Of a stretch of DNA of 64,000 nt, positions 31,555 through 39,342 are shown piece by piece. The stretch is taken from NCBI RefSeq assembly GCF_900141785.1, contig NZ_FQYP01000001.1, positions 620,001-684,000 of the forward strand. The letters run 5' to 3'. The DNA is from Aquimarina spongiae. Its GTDB lineage: Bacteria; Bacteroidota; Bacteroidia; Flavobacteriales; Flavobacteriaceae. The stretch's first letter is position 1, and every line of letters starts with the position of its first letter. A program made the position numbers and the translations under genes. The notes beneath the pieces were generated by a model that saw nothing but the letters and a program-made list of their open reading frames with translations, searched no databases and was not told where the DNA came from.

Positions 31555-31634
31555 CAAATATAGAATTATTTTTCAATATAACTATATTTATAGTCGTAAA
31601 ACTATAATTATAGTAATTAAACTATTTTTATAGT
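31555..31634 (-). promoter_or_regulatory. BlaI operator array and -7 box
   Basis: Three near-perfect palindromes, ACTATATTTATAGT (31581-31594), ACTATAATTATAGT (31601-31614) and ACTATTTTTATAGT (31621-31634), begin exactly 20 bp apart. On the minus strand TATATTTG (31555-31562) matches TAnnTTTG and lies only 4 bases before the start codon, so the blaI message may be leaderless. Confidence 0.8.
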
Positions 31635-31696
31635 AACGATTATATCTTCAAATAGAGTATGCCAAAAGAGTAGAGGTATATAAAAAATGATTACTA

Positions 31697-33868
31697 CTAT
31701 AAGATATTTCTGGGTGTGAACATATCCCGATAGTATCGTTTTTTGATACTGTTGGCACATAAAATCCCGGATTGTACGGTTCCTTCCATGTATCCAACAT
31801 TTAATCCGAAGTCTGTCCAATCTCCAGCAAAGAAGAGATTATCATATTCGGTTTCATCAGTCTTGATTCGATATTTATTAGTACCTGGACGCCCTAATAC
31901 ATATTGTTTATCGGGATCAACATTAACCTGAAAAAACTGATCTTCAAACTTTTGTTGTGGTGTTTTGGCATCAGAACAAAGCAGATCAAAATTAAAAGAA
32001 CCCTCTTGTACAGCATTAGGCCAGAACCATTCCATATGTTTGTCCATCCATTCATTAGCATGGGTTTTTAATTCTTCCAGAGTTTCTGTTTTTGATGATT
32101 TTGAAAAGTTTTCTGGCCATACACCACACCAATATGAAATTTGTTTAGGTGCGTGATCTTTCCAATTTTCCATCTTGTCGAGATAGGACATCGATGTCCA
32201 ACTATATAAATAATCTTCGTAGATCACGGTATTCGCATATTGTCCTTTTTCCATTCCCCATTGTCCGTGATCAAACCCTAATTCTGTATCGTTTTGATTC
32301 AACCAAAACTGAACATTAAGCGTAGGAGTAGTGGCAATGTTTGTAACCATTTTATTCCATCGCTCTTTTTTGGCAACAATATCTTTTGCTATGTACTTGA
32401 TGGGTTGTATAGAAGTCGCCAAGATAGCAATATCAAAATCTACACCTAGGGATAAGGTTTTGGTCACTACGGGTTTCCAGTTATGGGTGCTGGATTCTAA
32501 ATTGATATGCTGTTTCTTTATTTGTTCCGCTTGTATAGGATCGATCTGTTCAAAATCTGGAGTAGCTGTCCATTGGTGTACTCCTTTTTGAATCACAAAA
32601 GGATTGTATTGACCAATGCCCTCCTTTAAATCTACCTGTACATCGATTTTTATTTTTTGAATGTTTTCGTTTTCAGAATAAGCAATATCTCTTACCTGAT
32701 GGAAATATTCAAATCGCACTCCCCGGTGTTGTAATACTAGTGCCAATGGAGCCAAAAATGTACCACCAGTTCCAGCGGCAAGATACCACACAAAACATCC
32801 TTTGTAGCTTTGAATTCTAGTAATCATTTTAATACCGATATCGGCACCTATTTTCCCTTGATCTACCGTTCCATTACCGCCATAAACATTACCAAAGGTT
32901 CCATAATAAATAAAACGTACCATAGAGAACTCCAGCAAATCTTTTGATGCTCCGTGTCTTGTCAACCATTCTCTAAAATCATATTCATTGATTGCATCCC
33001 AGGTATACAATTTTGTTTTGGGATCATATACATCACCATATATTCCTTCAATACAAACCATACTCAATTCTATCATCATCAAAACCCGTCGTAAACGCTT
33101 TCTTTTACCTTCACAACGTTTTGATGCTCGTTGCACATATTTCTTTATTGAACGAAACATGCCCACTAATAAACTAACAGATACCGAGGAAGGTTTTCGT
33201 TTCTTGTAACTTACCATTTTGGTGATGATACCTTCCAGAATTTGAATGACTTTCCCAAAAAAACGATGCATGAACCGATTACTCTTTTTATTGTCATCTG
33301 TAGTATCTTCTTTTGATATGGAAGTACTAAAGAACAGTTTCTGTAATAGTTGGTACCGTAGTTTTTTCTTTCCATTCTTTTTTTCCTGAAATGGAGAACC
33401 CAATAAGGTCTGTAGTAAAATCCCAAGTCCTTCAACCAGTAAGGTTAAGAAATCAGTTTCGGTCGTTGTGCCTGGAGTATACTCATTATTAGGGAAAACC
33501 ATGGTCCAATTATCCCAGGACTCATTTTGAGGATTATATTCGGTATTGAAGGTATAGGGATTAGGAATAAAAGCATCTTTCCAGGAAGTGTAAGGGCTAT
33601 CTGGCGCTAAATTGTATTCCTGAATCTCTTCATAAACTTCTTTAACCATCCGAAAAGCATTGTGATACCAACCCTGAAAGATATGGACTCCTACTTCTTC
33701 AATACGTCCATGTTTGCCAACACCGGTTGCTGCCTTTCCGCCACATCGCCAACCCATTTGATAAATGGTAATATCATATTTGTCTTTCCAGTTTTCTTCC
33801 CGTGTCAATTCGAAAGCAGTGGTTAATCCTGCAATACCTCCTCCTAAAATCCTTATTTTCTTTTTCAT
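31697..33868 (-). CDS. Large FAD-dependent dehydrogenase/desaturase, 723 aa
   Basis: An FAD/NAD(P)-binding oxidoreductase. The N-terminal motif is ILGGGIAGLTTAFEL (residues 6-20) with the second-strand end YQMGWRCGGKAATG, an acidic-poor variant of the phytoene-desaturase/hydroxysqualene-dehydroxylase group. A C-terminal NLFFAGDWTDFGLNVGYMEGTVQSG closes the FAD site. At 723 residues it is about 250 longer than phytoene desaturases; the extra part lies around 150-280 and is basic. Members act on polyprenoid or hydrophobic substrates. Cotranscribed behind an unknown 262-residue protein. Confidence 0.88.
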   Translation of the reverse strand: MKKKIRILGGGIAGLTTAFELTREENWKDKYDITIYQMGWRCGGKAATGVGKHGRIEEVGVHIFQGWYHNAFRMVKEVYEEIQEYNLAPDSPYTSWKDAFIPNPYTFNTEYNPQNESWDNWTMVFPNNEYTPGTTTETDFLTLLVEGLGILLQTLLGSPFQEKKNGKKKLRYQLLQKLFFSTSISKEDTTDDNKKSNRFMHRFFGKVIQILEGIITKMVSYKKRKPSSVSVSLLVGMFRSIKKYVQRASKRCEGKRKRLRRVLMMIELSMVCIEGIYGDVYDPKTKLYTWDAINEYDFREWLTRHGASKDLLEFSMVRFIYYGTFGNVYGGNGTVDQGKIGADIGIKMITRIQSYKGCFVWYLAAGTGGTFLAPLALVLQHRGVRFEYFHQVRDIAYSENENIQKIKIDVQVDLKEGIGQYNPFVIQKGVHQWTATPDFEQIDPIQAEQIKKQHINLESSTHNWKPVVTKTLSLGVDFDIAILATSIQPIKYIAKDIVAKKERWNKMVTNIATTPTLNVQFWLNQNDTELGFDHGQWGMEKGQYANTVIYEDYLYSWTSMSYLDKMENWKDHAPKQISYWCGVWPENFSKSSKTETLEELKTHANEWMDKHMEWFWPNAVQEGSFNFDLLCSDAKTPQQKFEDQFFQVNVDPDKQYVLGRPGTNKYRIKTDETEYDNLFFAGDWTDFGLNVGYMEGTVQSGILCANSIKKRYYRDMFTPRNIL

Positions 33869-33898
33869 AATACGTTGAAATAAAACGTTTATTGACGA

Positions 33899-34687
33899 TT
33901 AATTAATGTGATTGATTAGCTGGTAAATTTTTTCTATCTCTTCATGACCAATGGCCTCTGAGGCAAATTGAAAGAGTTCTTTCTCGTTTTTATCCAATAC
34001 ATATTTATGCACCATGTTTTTTAAATAACTCTCAATAAAAAAACCGTTTGCTTTTGCCTGAGTTTCCTGTTCCAAAGGATAGTTTTTGGGATACAATTTT
34101 GGTCTACCTGTAATAATTTTGACCGCAGGAAAAATTGGATTTGCTAATAATTTACCCATTTTACCAAAAGCGAACTCCTTACCTTCAACCATTGCCTGTG
34201 CAAAGAGTACACGTATCAATACATCTTTGATGAATTTCTTTTCATAAACAGATTCGATTGCTACTTCTTTACTGAATTTTATACAGGCAGCTATTACGCT
34301 TCCATTATGGGCTTGATACCAGGTTTGCGGGCTAGGGTGTTGTATGTAATTGAGCCATTTTTTTACAGAATTACAACAAGGAGATCGGTAAGCCTTTGAT
34401 TCTGTGAGGACACGGGCAAACTCACTATCATAGATAAGTTGCATATTCATATTACGCCACCAGATGCTACCTTGCCTATTAGCATCATCTATCGTATTGA
34501 GGACACCTCGTTTGATTTCCCACTCGATAAAATTAATTTCAGATTGACCATATCCATACTTAGCGAGTTTGGAAAATCCATATTTTTCATAAAAAGCTTT
34601 TCGTAAGCTCAGTCTCCCTTCGGGACAATTTTCTACTTTTTGACAACGTTCATCTACTTGTTTTTTGAGTAGTGATAAAGAATTCAT
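33899..34687 (-). CDS. Unknown protein, 262 aa, partner of the FAD dehydrogenase
   Basis: No family recognised. A soluble mainly helical protein, no signal peptide. Start chosen at the second ATG (MNSLSLLKKQ) because the seven residues before it are unremarkable and the first ATG lies in a poor context; either is possible. Notable segments are FIEWEIKRGVLN near 60, RSPCCNSVKKWLNYI near 100, WYQAHNGSVI near 120, and an odd proline-rich NPIFPAVKIITGRPKLYPKNYP near 185-205. It lies 30 bases upstream of the dehydrogenase in one operon, suggesting a partner or a substrate-supplying enzyme. Confidence 0.65.
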   Translation of the reverse strand: MNSLSLLKKQVDERCQKVENCPEGRLSLRKAFYEKYGFSKLAKYGYGQSEINFIEWEIKRGVLNTIDDANRQGSIWWRNMNMQLIYDSEFARVLTESKAYRSPCCNSVKKWLNYIQHPSPQTWYQAHNGSVIAACIKFSKEVAIESVYEKKFIKDVLIRVLFAQAMVEGKEFAFGKMGKLLANPIFPAVKIITGRPKLYPKNYPLEQETQAKANGFFIESYLKNMVHKYVLDKNEKELFQFASEAIGHEEIEKIYQLINHIN

Positions 34688-34949
34688 ACGATGATTTATA
34701 ATTATCATTAAAGATCTATACGTTGTATTCCAATCGACCCTTTTTTCTTGAATTCTTCTTTAAAGTTACACGCTTTACTAATGAATAAGCATGTTTTTTG
34801 GATTATTTTTTTACTAATTCGCGTATCCGTAAAAGTAATACGCTGTGATTGAGGATATAGTATTTTTGCACTTGAAATATTTAGAAAATCAAAGAAGTGC
34901 AAATTAGCTTATATTAGAGCTGAAAATATAACCACAACTGTACAAAAAT

Positions 34950-35984
34950 ATGATCGTTACCAAAGGAATTAGTGTATTTAAATTATTGAAGTGGACAGCA
35001 CACCACATTATTTGGTTAACCCTATTTATGGGCTCGATTGCTGCCTTATATTATTATGAGATTATTACATTTAGCATTCCCTGGCTACCGGTATCTGTAA
35101 TAGGTACTGCAGTTGCCTTTTATGTAGGTTTTAAAAACAATCAGGCCTATGATCGTATGTGGGAAGCAAGAAAGATATGGGGAGGTATTGTAAATGATAG
35201 TCGTACCTGGGGGATGATGGTTGACGGTTTTATATCCAATTTTTTTACAGATAACCAACTTACAAAAGAAGAGATTCATAAGATCAAACAACGTCTTATA
35301 TATCGACATATCGGGTGGTTATATGCGCATAGAAGCCAACTATTGGTAGCTACTCCCTGGGAGCATATTAGTCAGGGAGGTTTTACAGCTAGGACAGCTA
35401 GAAAATACCAAAAGAAATTTGGGATTGGACTGGTCGATGATGAAGTTACTCGTAGTGAATTGAAGCAATTTTTGCCAGAAGAGGAACACGATCGGTTAGT
35501 GGATTACAATAATACAGCCACGCAAATCATCAATGAACAATCCAGAGATTTACAAACATTACGAGAACAAGGGTATATTGAGGATTTCAGACATATGGAA
35601 ATGGCCAATATTTTGAAAAGCTTTTATACTTTACAGGGTAAAAATGAACGTATCAAAAAGTTTCCTTTACCTCGTCAGTATGCAAATATGAGCTGGTATT
35701 TTGTGGCTATTTTTGTGATTCTACTTCCGTTTAGCATGATGCCTGAGTTAGATAAAATAGGAGAGTGGGGAATCGGTTTATCTATTCCGATCACTGTACT
35801 TTTGGGATGGGTATATGTAATGATGGAGGTAACCGGAGATTACTCCGAAAATCCTTTTCAAGGGATGGCTAATGACATTCCTATGCTATCCTTATGCCGT
35901 ACCATCGAAATTGATTTAAGAGAAATGCTGGGCGAGACCGATTTACCCCCTGGTATTGAGGCCAAGAATGGAATTTTGATGTAA
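34950..35984 (+). CDS. Bestrophin-family anion channel, second copy
   Basis: A 344-residue inner-membrane channel of the same family as the gene at 8844. The diagnostic block is NNQAYDRMWEARKIWGGIVNDSR near residues 62-84, followed by a longer cytosolic helical section than in the other copy, two membrane helices near 250-290, and NPFQGMANDIPM with the conserved C-terminal LCRTIEIDLREMLGE. It stands alone, divergent from the FAD dehydrogenase pair and upstream of an AraC gene. Confidence 0.92.
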   Translation: MIVTKGISVFKLLKWTAHHIIWLTLFMGSIAALYYYEIITFSIPWLPVSVIGTAVAFYVGFKNNQAYDRMWEARKIWGGIVNDSRTWGMMVDGFISNFFTDNQLTKEEIHKIKQRLIYRHIGWLYAHRSQLLVATPWEHISQGGFTARTARKYQKKFGIGLVDDEVTRSELKQFLPEEEHDRLVDYNNTATQIINEQSRDLQTLREQGYIEDFRHMEMANILKSFYTLQGKNERIKKFPLPRQYANMSWYFVAIFVILLPFSMMPELDKIGEWGIGLSIPITVLLGWVYVMMEVTGDYSENPFQGMANDIPMLSLCRTIEIDLREMLGETDLPPGIEAKNGILM

Positions 35985-36034
35985 AAATATCTCAAAGATT
36001 ATGTCACTTGAGCAAGGAACGGTACTTTTGAATC

Positions 36035-36949
36035 ATGCAGCACTTCAAAACGATCTCTTCTTATTGTAAGGCGATACAAATTTCGCCGCCAAAGCAATCG
36101 TATTTTGATATTAGAAGTTTTGAAGAAAACATGCCTACTGTTATCGCCAAAATAGAGCCTTTTAAACATGAGTTCTATGCTATTGCTATAAAAGTAGAAG
36201 GTTCTGGCAAGGCAATATCAGGACATCATATCAATTTTCCTGAAGGAGCAACGGTATTTTTTAATTCTCCATTTCAAATCATCTCCTGGGACATTGTACC
36301 GGACTGGAAAGGGTATTATCTCATGTTTTCTAAAGAGTTTATTACCAAATCCAAGCACTTACAGGAACTACTAGCAGATTTTCCTTTTTTAAAAATAGAT
36401 AAATCAATACCCTTTGAAGTTCAACCCGACGAAGTTTCAAAGTTATTAGCTATTTACGAAGCTATTTACGAAGAGCAACAGCATTTACAACAGGATTCTT
36501 CACAAATCATAGAAACACAGGTGCTGGTTCTGCTCAGTTTTGTAAAACGTTTCTTTACGCAACAGGTAACCAAAGAAGATGCTGCCAGGGCATTTAGAAA
36601 GGCAGATGTTCATTTGCTATCCAGATTTCAGACCTTAATCGAAACCAGTTTTTACGAAACTAGTTTAGGAACCAAAAAAACGCATTCTACCAGTTTTTAT
36701 GCAGATTTGTTGGCTATCCACCCCAATCACCTAAATGCTACCGTAAAAAGTATCACGGGTCATACAGCCAAACAACATATCAATCAGCACATCCTACAAT
36801 TGGCCAAATCACGTTTATTGCAAACACAAATGAGTGTCAAAGAAATTGCCTATTCCCTTTACTTTGATTCTCCTAATAACTTCAGTAGTTTTTTTAAGAA
36901 ACTGACGGATCAAACTCCAAATACATTCAGAAAAAGTCAAGCTCTTTGA
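36035..36949 (+). CDS. AraC-family transcriptional regulator
   Basis: A 304-residue cytosolic regulator. The N-terminal 180 residues are a cupin-type sensor domain (PEGATVFFNSPFQIISW). The C-terminal two helix-turn-helix motifs are seen at THSTSFYADLLAIHPNHLNATVK and SVKEIAYSLYFDSPNNFSSFFKK, ending TPNTFRKSQ. TACTTTTG at 36023-36030 matches the -7 box and lies only 4 bases before the ATG, implying a very short leader. It precedes, on the same strand, two SnoaL-like proteins and a hydrolase, which it probably controls. Confidence 0.93.
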   Translation: MQHFKTISSYCKAIQISPPKQSYFDIRSFEENMPTVIAKIEPFKHEFYAIAIKVEGSGKAISGHHINFPEGATVFFNSPFQIISWDIVPDWKGYYLMFSKEFITKSKHLQELLADFPFLKIDKSIPFEVQPDEVSKLLAIYEAIYEEQQHLQQDSSQIIETQVLVLLSFVKRFFTQQVTKEDAARAFRKADVHLLSRFQTLIETSFYETSLGTKKTHSTSFYADLLAIHPNHLNATVKSITGHTAKQHINQHILQLAKSRLLQTQMSVKEIAYSLYFDSPNNFSSFFKKLTDQTPNTFRKSQAL

Positions 36950-37028
36950 TTTTTATACTTCTTGATTTGATTCTATAAATCTTTCCAAGGGAATCTCCAG
37001 CACCTTTGTATCATCAAAACAAAATGAT

Positions 37029-37556
37029 ATGAAAAAGGTATTAATTATGATATTGACTTGTTATGCTTTTGCTGGTCAATCTCAAGAAAAATCAAGTATA
37101 GTTATGAACGATCAACAAAACATTACAACTACCATTACCAAAGTATTTGTACGTACAGATCAGAAAGATTGGAGCGGAGTAGAAGCACAATTTAATAACC
37201 AGGTTCTTTTGGATTATTCATCTATGACAGGAGCGGACGCTGTAACGATGTCTCCTAATGAAATCACTACAGGTTGGAAAACAGTTTTACCCGGTTTTAC
37301 ACATATTCATCATCAAATTGGAAACTTTATCATTACAATTAATGATAATACAGCCCATGCCTTTTGTTATGGAACCGCCACTCATTATCTGGAAGATGAA
37401 GATGGAAACATCTGGACTGTAGTAGGAAGTTATGATTTTGATTTGGAAAAGATCCAGGATACCTGGAAAATTACCACTATGAAGTTTAATTACAAGTACC
37501 AAAACGGGAACACCAAACTTATCCAAAAAGCTATTGAAAATGCAAAGAACAAGTAA
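37029..37556 (+). CDS. Exported SnoaL-like (NTF2-fold) protein
   Basis: A 175-residue protein with a signal peptide (MKKVLIMILTCYAFAGQSQ). The rest is one NTF2-like cone-shaped domain: NITTTITKVFVRTDQKDW start helix, MTGADAVTMSPNEITTGW, and strands HQIGNFIITI and HAFCYGTATHYLED. SnoaL-type folds bind small hydrophobic molecules and may isomerise or hydrolyse them; no catalytic set is assignable here. Its 3' end overlaps the next gene by 23 bases, linking it to a second SnoaL-like lipoprotein. Confidence 0.85.
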   Translation: MKKVLIMILTCYAFAGQSQEKSSIVMNDQQNITTTITKVFVRTDQKDWSGVEAQFNNQVLLDYSSMTGADAVTMSPNEITTGWKTVLPGFTHIHHQIGNFIITINDNTAHAFCYGTATHYLEDEDGNIWTVVGSYDFDLEKIQDTWKITTMKFNYKYQNGNTKLIQKAIENAKNK

Positions 37557-38082
37557 ATCAATAATCCCTTTGTTACTATTGGCAATACTCTGGTCTTGTA
37601 ACAATCAGGAAAGTCAAAATGAAGTTAAATCCATTACAAAACATCTAGCTATGACCAAAGAAATTGCAATCCTAAACAAGGCTTCAGTAAAAGCATTCTT
37701 TACTGCTTTGGAAAACGAAAATGTAGAAGCATTGGTAGCCCTTTTTGCAGATCAAGGGAAACAAATCAATCCATATCACTCTGGTTTATTCCCAACGGGG
37801 GCTAATGGTAAAGAAGAAATTAGAGCGTATTGGACTCCCGTTTTTCCAAATTTTGCAGGTATGACTTTCCCTATCGATGAAATCTATGCGATGGAAAATC
37901 CAAAAATGGTATTTGTAAAATACACAGGTAACATCCAATTGAAGAATGATGCAGGTGTATACAGTAATCAATATTATTCAACCTTCAAGTTTAATGATGA
38001 AGGTAAAATAGAGGAGTATGTAGAGATTTTTAACCCTATCGTGGCTGCCCGAGGTTTTGGGTTGCTAGATAAAATCAAGTAG
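37534..38082 (+). CDS. SnoaL-like lipoprotein
   Basis: A 182-residue lipoprotein with lipobox LWSC. An NTF2-fold domain follows (ASVKAFFTALENENVEALVALFAD, INPYHSGLFPTGANGKEEIRAYW, and VFVKYTGNIQLKN with the final EEYVEIFNPIVAARGFG). The last motif resembles SnoaL-like family members near hydrolases in Bacteroidota. It begins inside the upstream SnoaL-like gene and its stop is one base before the hydrolase, so all three are co-translated. Ligand unknown. Confidence 0.87.
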   Translation: MKMQRTSKSIIPLLLLAILWSCNNQESQNEVKSITKHLAMTKEIAILNKASVKAFFTALENENVEALVALFADQGKQINPYHSGLFPTGANGKEEIRAYWTPVFPNFAGMTFPIDEIYAMENPKMVFVKYTGNIQLKNDAGVYSNQYYSTFKFNDEGKIEEYVEIFNPIVAARGFGLLDKIK

Positions 38083-38083
38083 T

Positions 38084-39109
38084 ATGATGAAAAAAAGAAT
38101 AATCCTTTTAACGGTAATCTCGGTGGTGATACTGGGATGTAAACAAGAAACAAAAGTTATACAAAAAGAAGAGACCAAAACAACCATAAAACAAAAAGAT
38201 ATGAAAAAGATACAATTCAAAAGTGAAGGTTTAGCTATAGTTGGGAACTTATTTTACCCACCTAATTATGAAGAAGGAAAACAATACCCAACCATTGTAT
38301 GTTCAGGAAGTTGGACAACCGTAAAAGAACAAATGGCAGGTTTGTATGCAAAACGTTTTGCTGAGGCTGGTTTTATCACTTTAGCATTCGATTTTAGAAA
38401 TTATGGAGAGAGCGAAGGAGTGCCAAGATCCTGGGAAAATCCCGAGATGAAGATTCAGGATATTCATAATGCCATTACATATTTGAAAACCTTACCAGAA
38501 GTAGATGCCAACAAAATTGGTGCTTTTGGAGTATGTGCCGGCTCTATGTATACCCTTATGGCGGCAGCAGAAGATGAGAACATAAAGGCTGTGGCTACTA
38601 CAGCGTCCTGGTTACACGATGCCGAAGCCGTAAAACTGTTTTATGGAGGAGAAGAAGGAGTACAGGCTAAAATTCAATTGGCACAAGATGCAAAAAAGAA
38701 ATATGCAGAAACAGGAGAGTTTACCTATATCAAAGCCATTTCTACAACAGATCCAGGTGCTGCTATGTATGGAGAGTTTGATTACTACCTTAATCCGGAA
38801 CGCGGAGCAATTCCTGAGTGGAGTGCAGATCAATTTGCAGTAGCTACCTGGGAAGATTGGTTAACTTTGGATCCATTTCCTTCAGCAGCAAAACTAGATA
38901 AACCGCTATTTATGGTGCATAGTGATGGTTGTGTATTGCCCGATTATACCAAAAAGTATTTTGAAGCTGTGCCTTCTAAAAACAAGGAGTTAGTATGGGT
39001 AGATACAGATTTAGCGTCCCCAATGCATCAGTTTGCGTTTTATGATCAAGAAAAAGAGGTACATCTCGCTGTAAATAAAACCAGTGATTTTTTTCATAAG
39101 AATCTCTAG
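38084..39109 (+). CDS. Alpha/beta hydrolase lipoprotein with cysteine nucleophile
   Basis: A 341-residue exported lipoprotein (lipobox VILGC). The alpha/beta hydrolase core begins near residue 45, with LAFDFRNYGESEG, then the nucleophile elbow GAFGVCAGS, where position 151 is Cys rather than Ser, as in dienelactone hydrolases. The catalytic Asp may be in MVHSDGCVLPD and the His in SPMHQFAFYD near residue 319. A Lys/Thr-rich linker of about 25 residues follows the lipid anchor. Likely hydrolyses a small ester or lactone at the cell envelope. Last gene of the AraC-linked operon, ended by a strong terminator. Confidence 0.9.
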   Translation: MMKKRIILLTVISVVILGCKQETKVIQKEETKTTIKQKDMKKIQFKSEGLAIVGNLFYPPNYEEGKQYPTIVCSGSWTTVKEQMAGLYAKRFAEAGFITLAFDFRNYGESEGVPRSWENPEMKIQDIHNAITYLKTLPEVDANKIGAFGVCAGSMYTLMAAAEDENIKAVATTASWLHDAEAVKLFYGGEEGVQAKIQLAQDAKKKYAETGEFTYIKAISTTDPGAAMYGEFDYYLNPERGAIPEWSADQFAVATWEDWLTLDPFPSAAKLDKPLFMVHSDGCVLPDYTKKYFEAVPSKNKELVWVDTDLASPMHQFAFYDQEKEVHLAVNKTSDFFHKNL

Positions 39110-39131
39110 AATAACTAGGGTACTTGTATAT

Positions 39132-39170
39132 AAAAGCGGAAACATATGGATATGTTTCCGCTTTTTCTTT
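39132..39170 (+). terminator. Strong terminator
   Basis: Near-perfect inverted repeat AAAAGCGGAAACATAT (39132-39147) / ATATGTTTCCGCTTTT (39150-39165), effectively a 14- to 16-bp stem with a tiny loop, followed by further T residues. Closes the hydrolase operon. Confidence 0.85.
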
Positions 39171-39342
39171 TAATAAAGATGAATTGACAATAACTGCTTT
39201 TGTTTTGATCTAATAATTATCAAGAAAATATCCGTTTACAGAATAATGTGATAGGTTGACAGAACAAAATTAGTTTTCGTAATGCAAAAGCTCATATTTG
39301 AGTCGTACTGCCTTTTATATAGAAGGCTAAAAACTTAAATTA

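Noticed and set aside
31581..31634. Three evenly spaced repeats as a possible CRISPR fragment
   Set aside because: Units are 14-bp palindromes with 6-bp gaps and lie at a BlaI promoter, so they are operators, not repeats with spacers.
34708..34902. 64-codon minus-strand frame before the unknown dehydrogenase partner
   Set aside because: It needs a TTG start, has no recognisable features or promoter, and lies in the upstream region of a clear operon.
36456..36480. Tandem GCTATTTACGAA in the AraC gene and CTCTTGTATTG repeat near 45822 in the LytS gene
   Set aside because: Both are short in-frame duplications within coding sequence with no sign of wider repeats.
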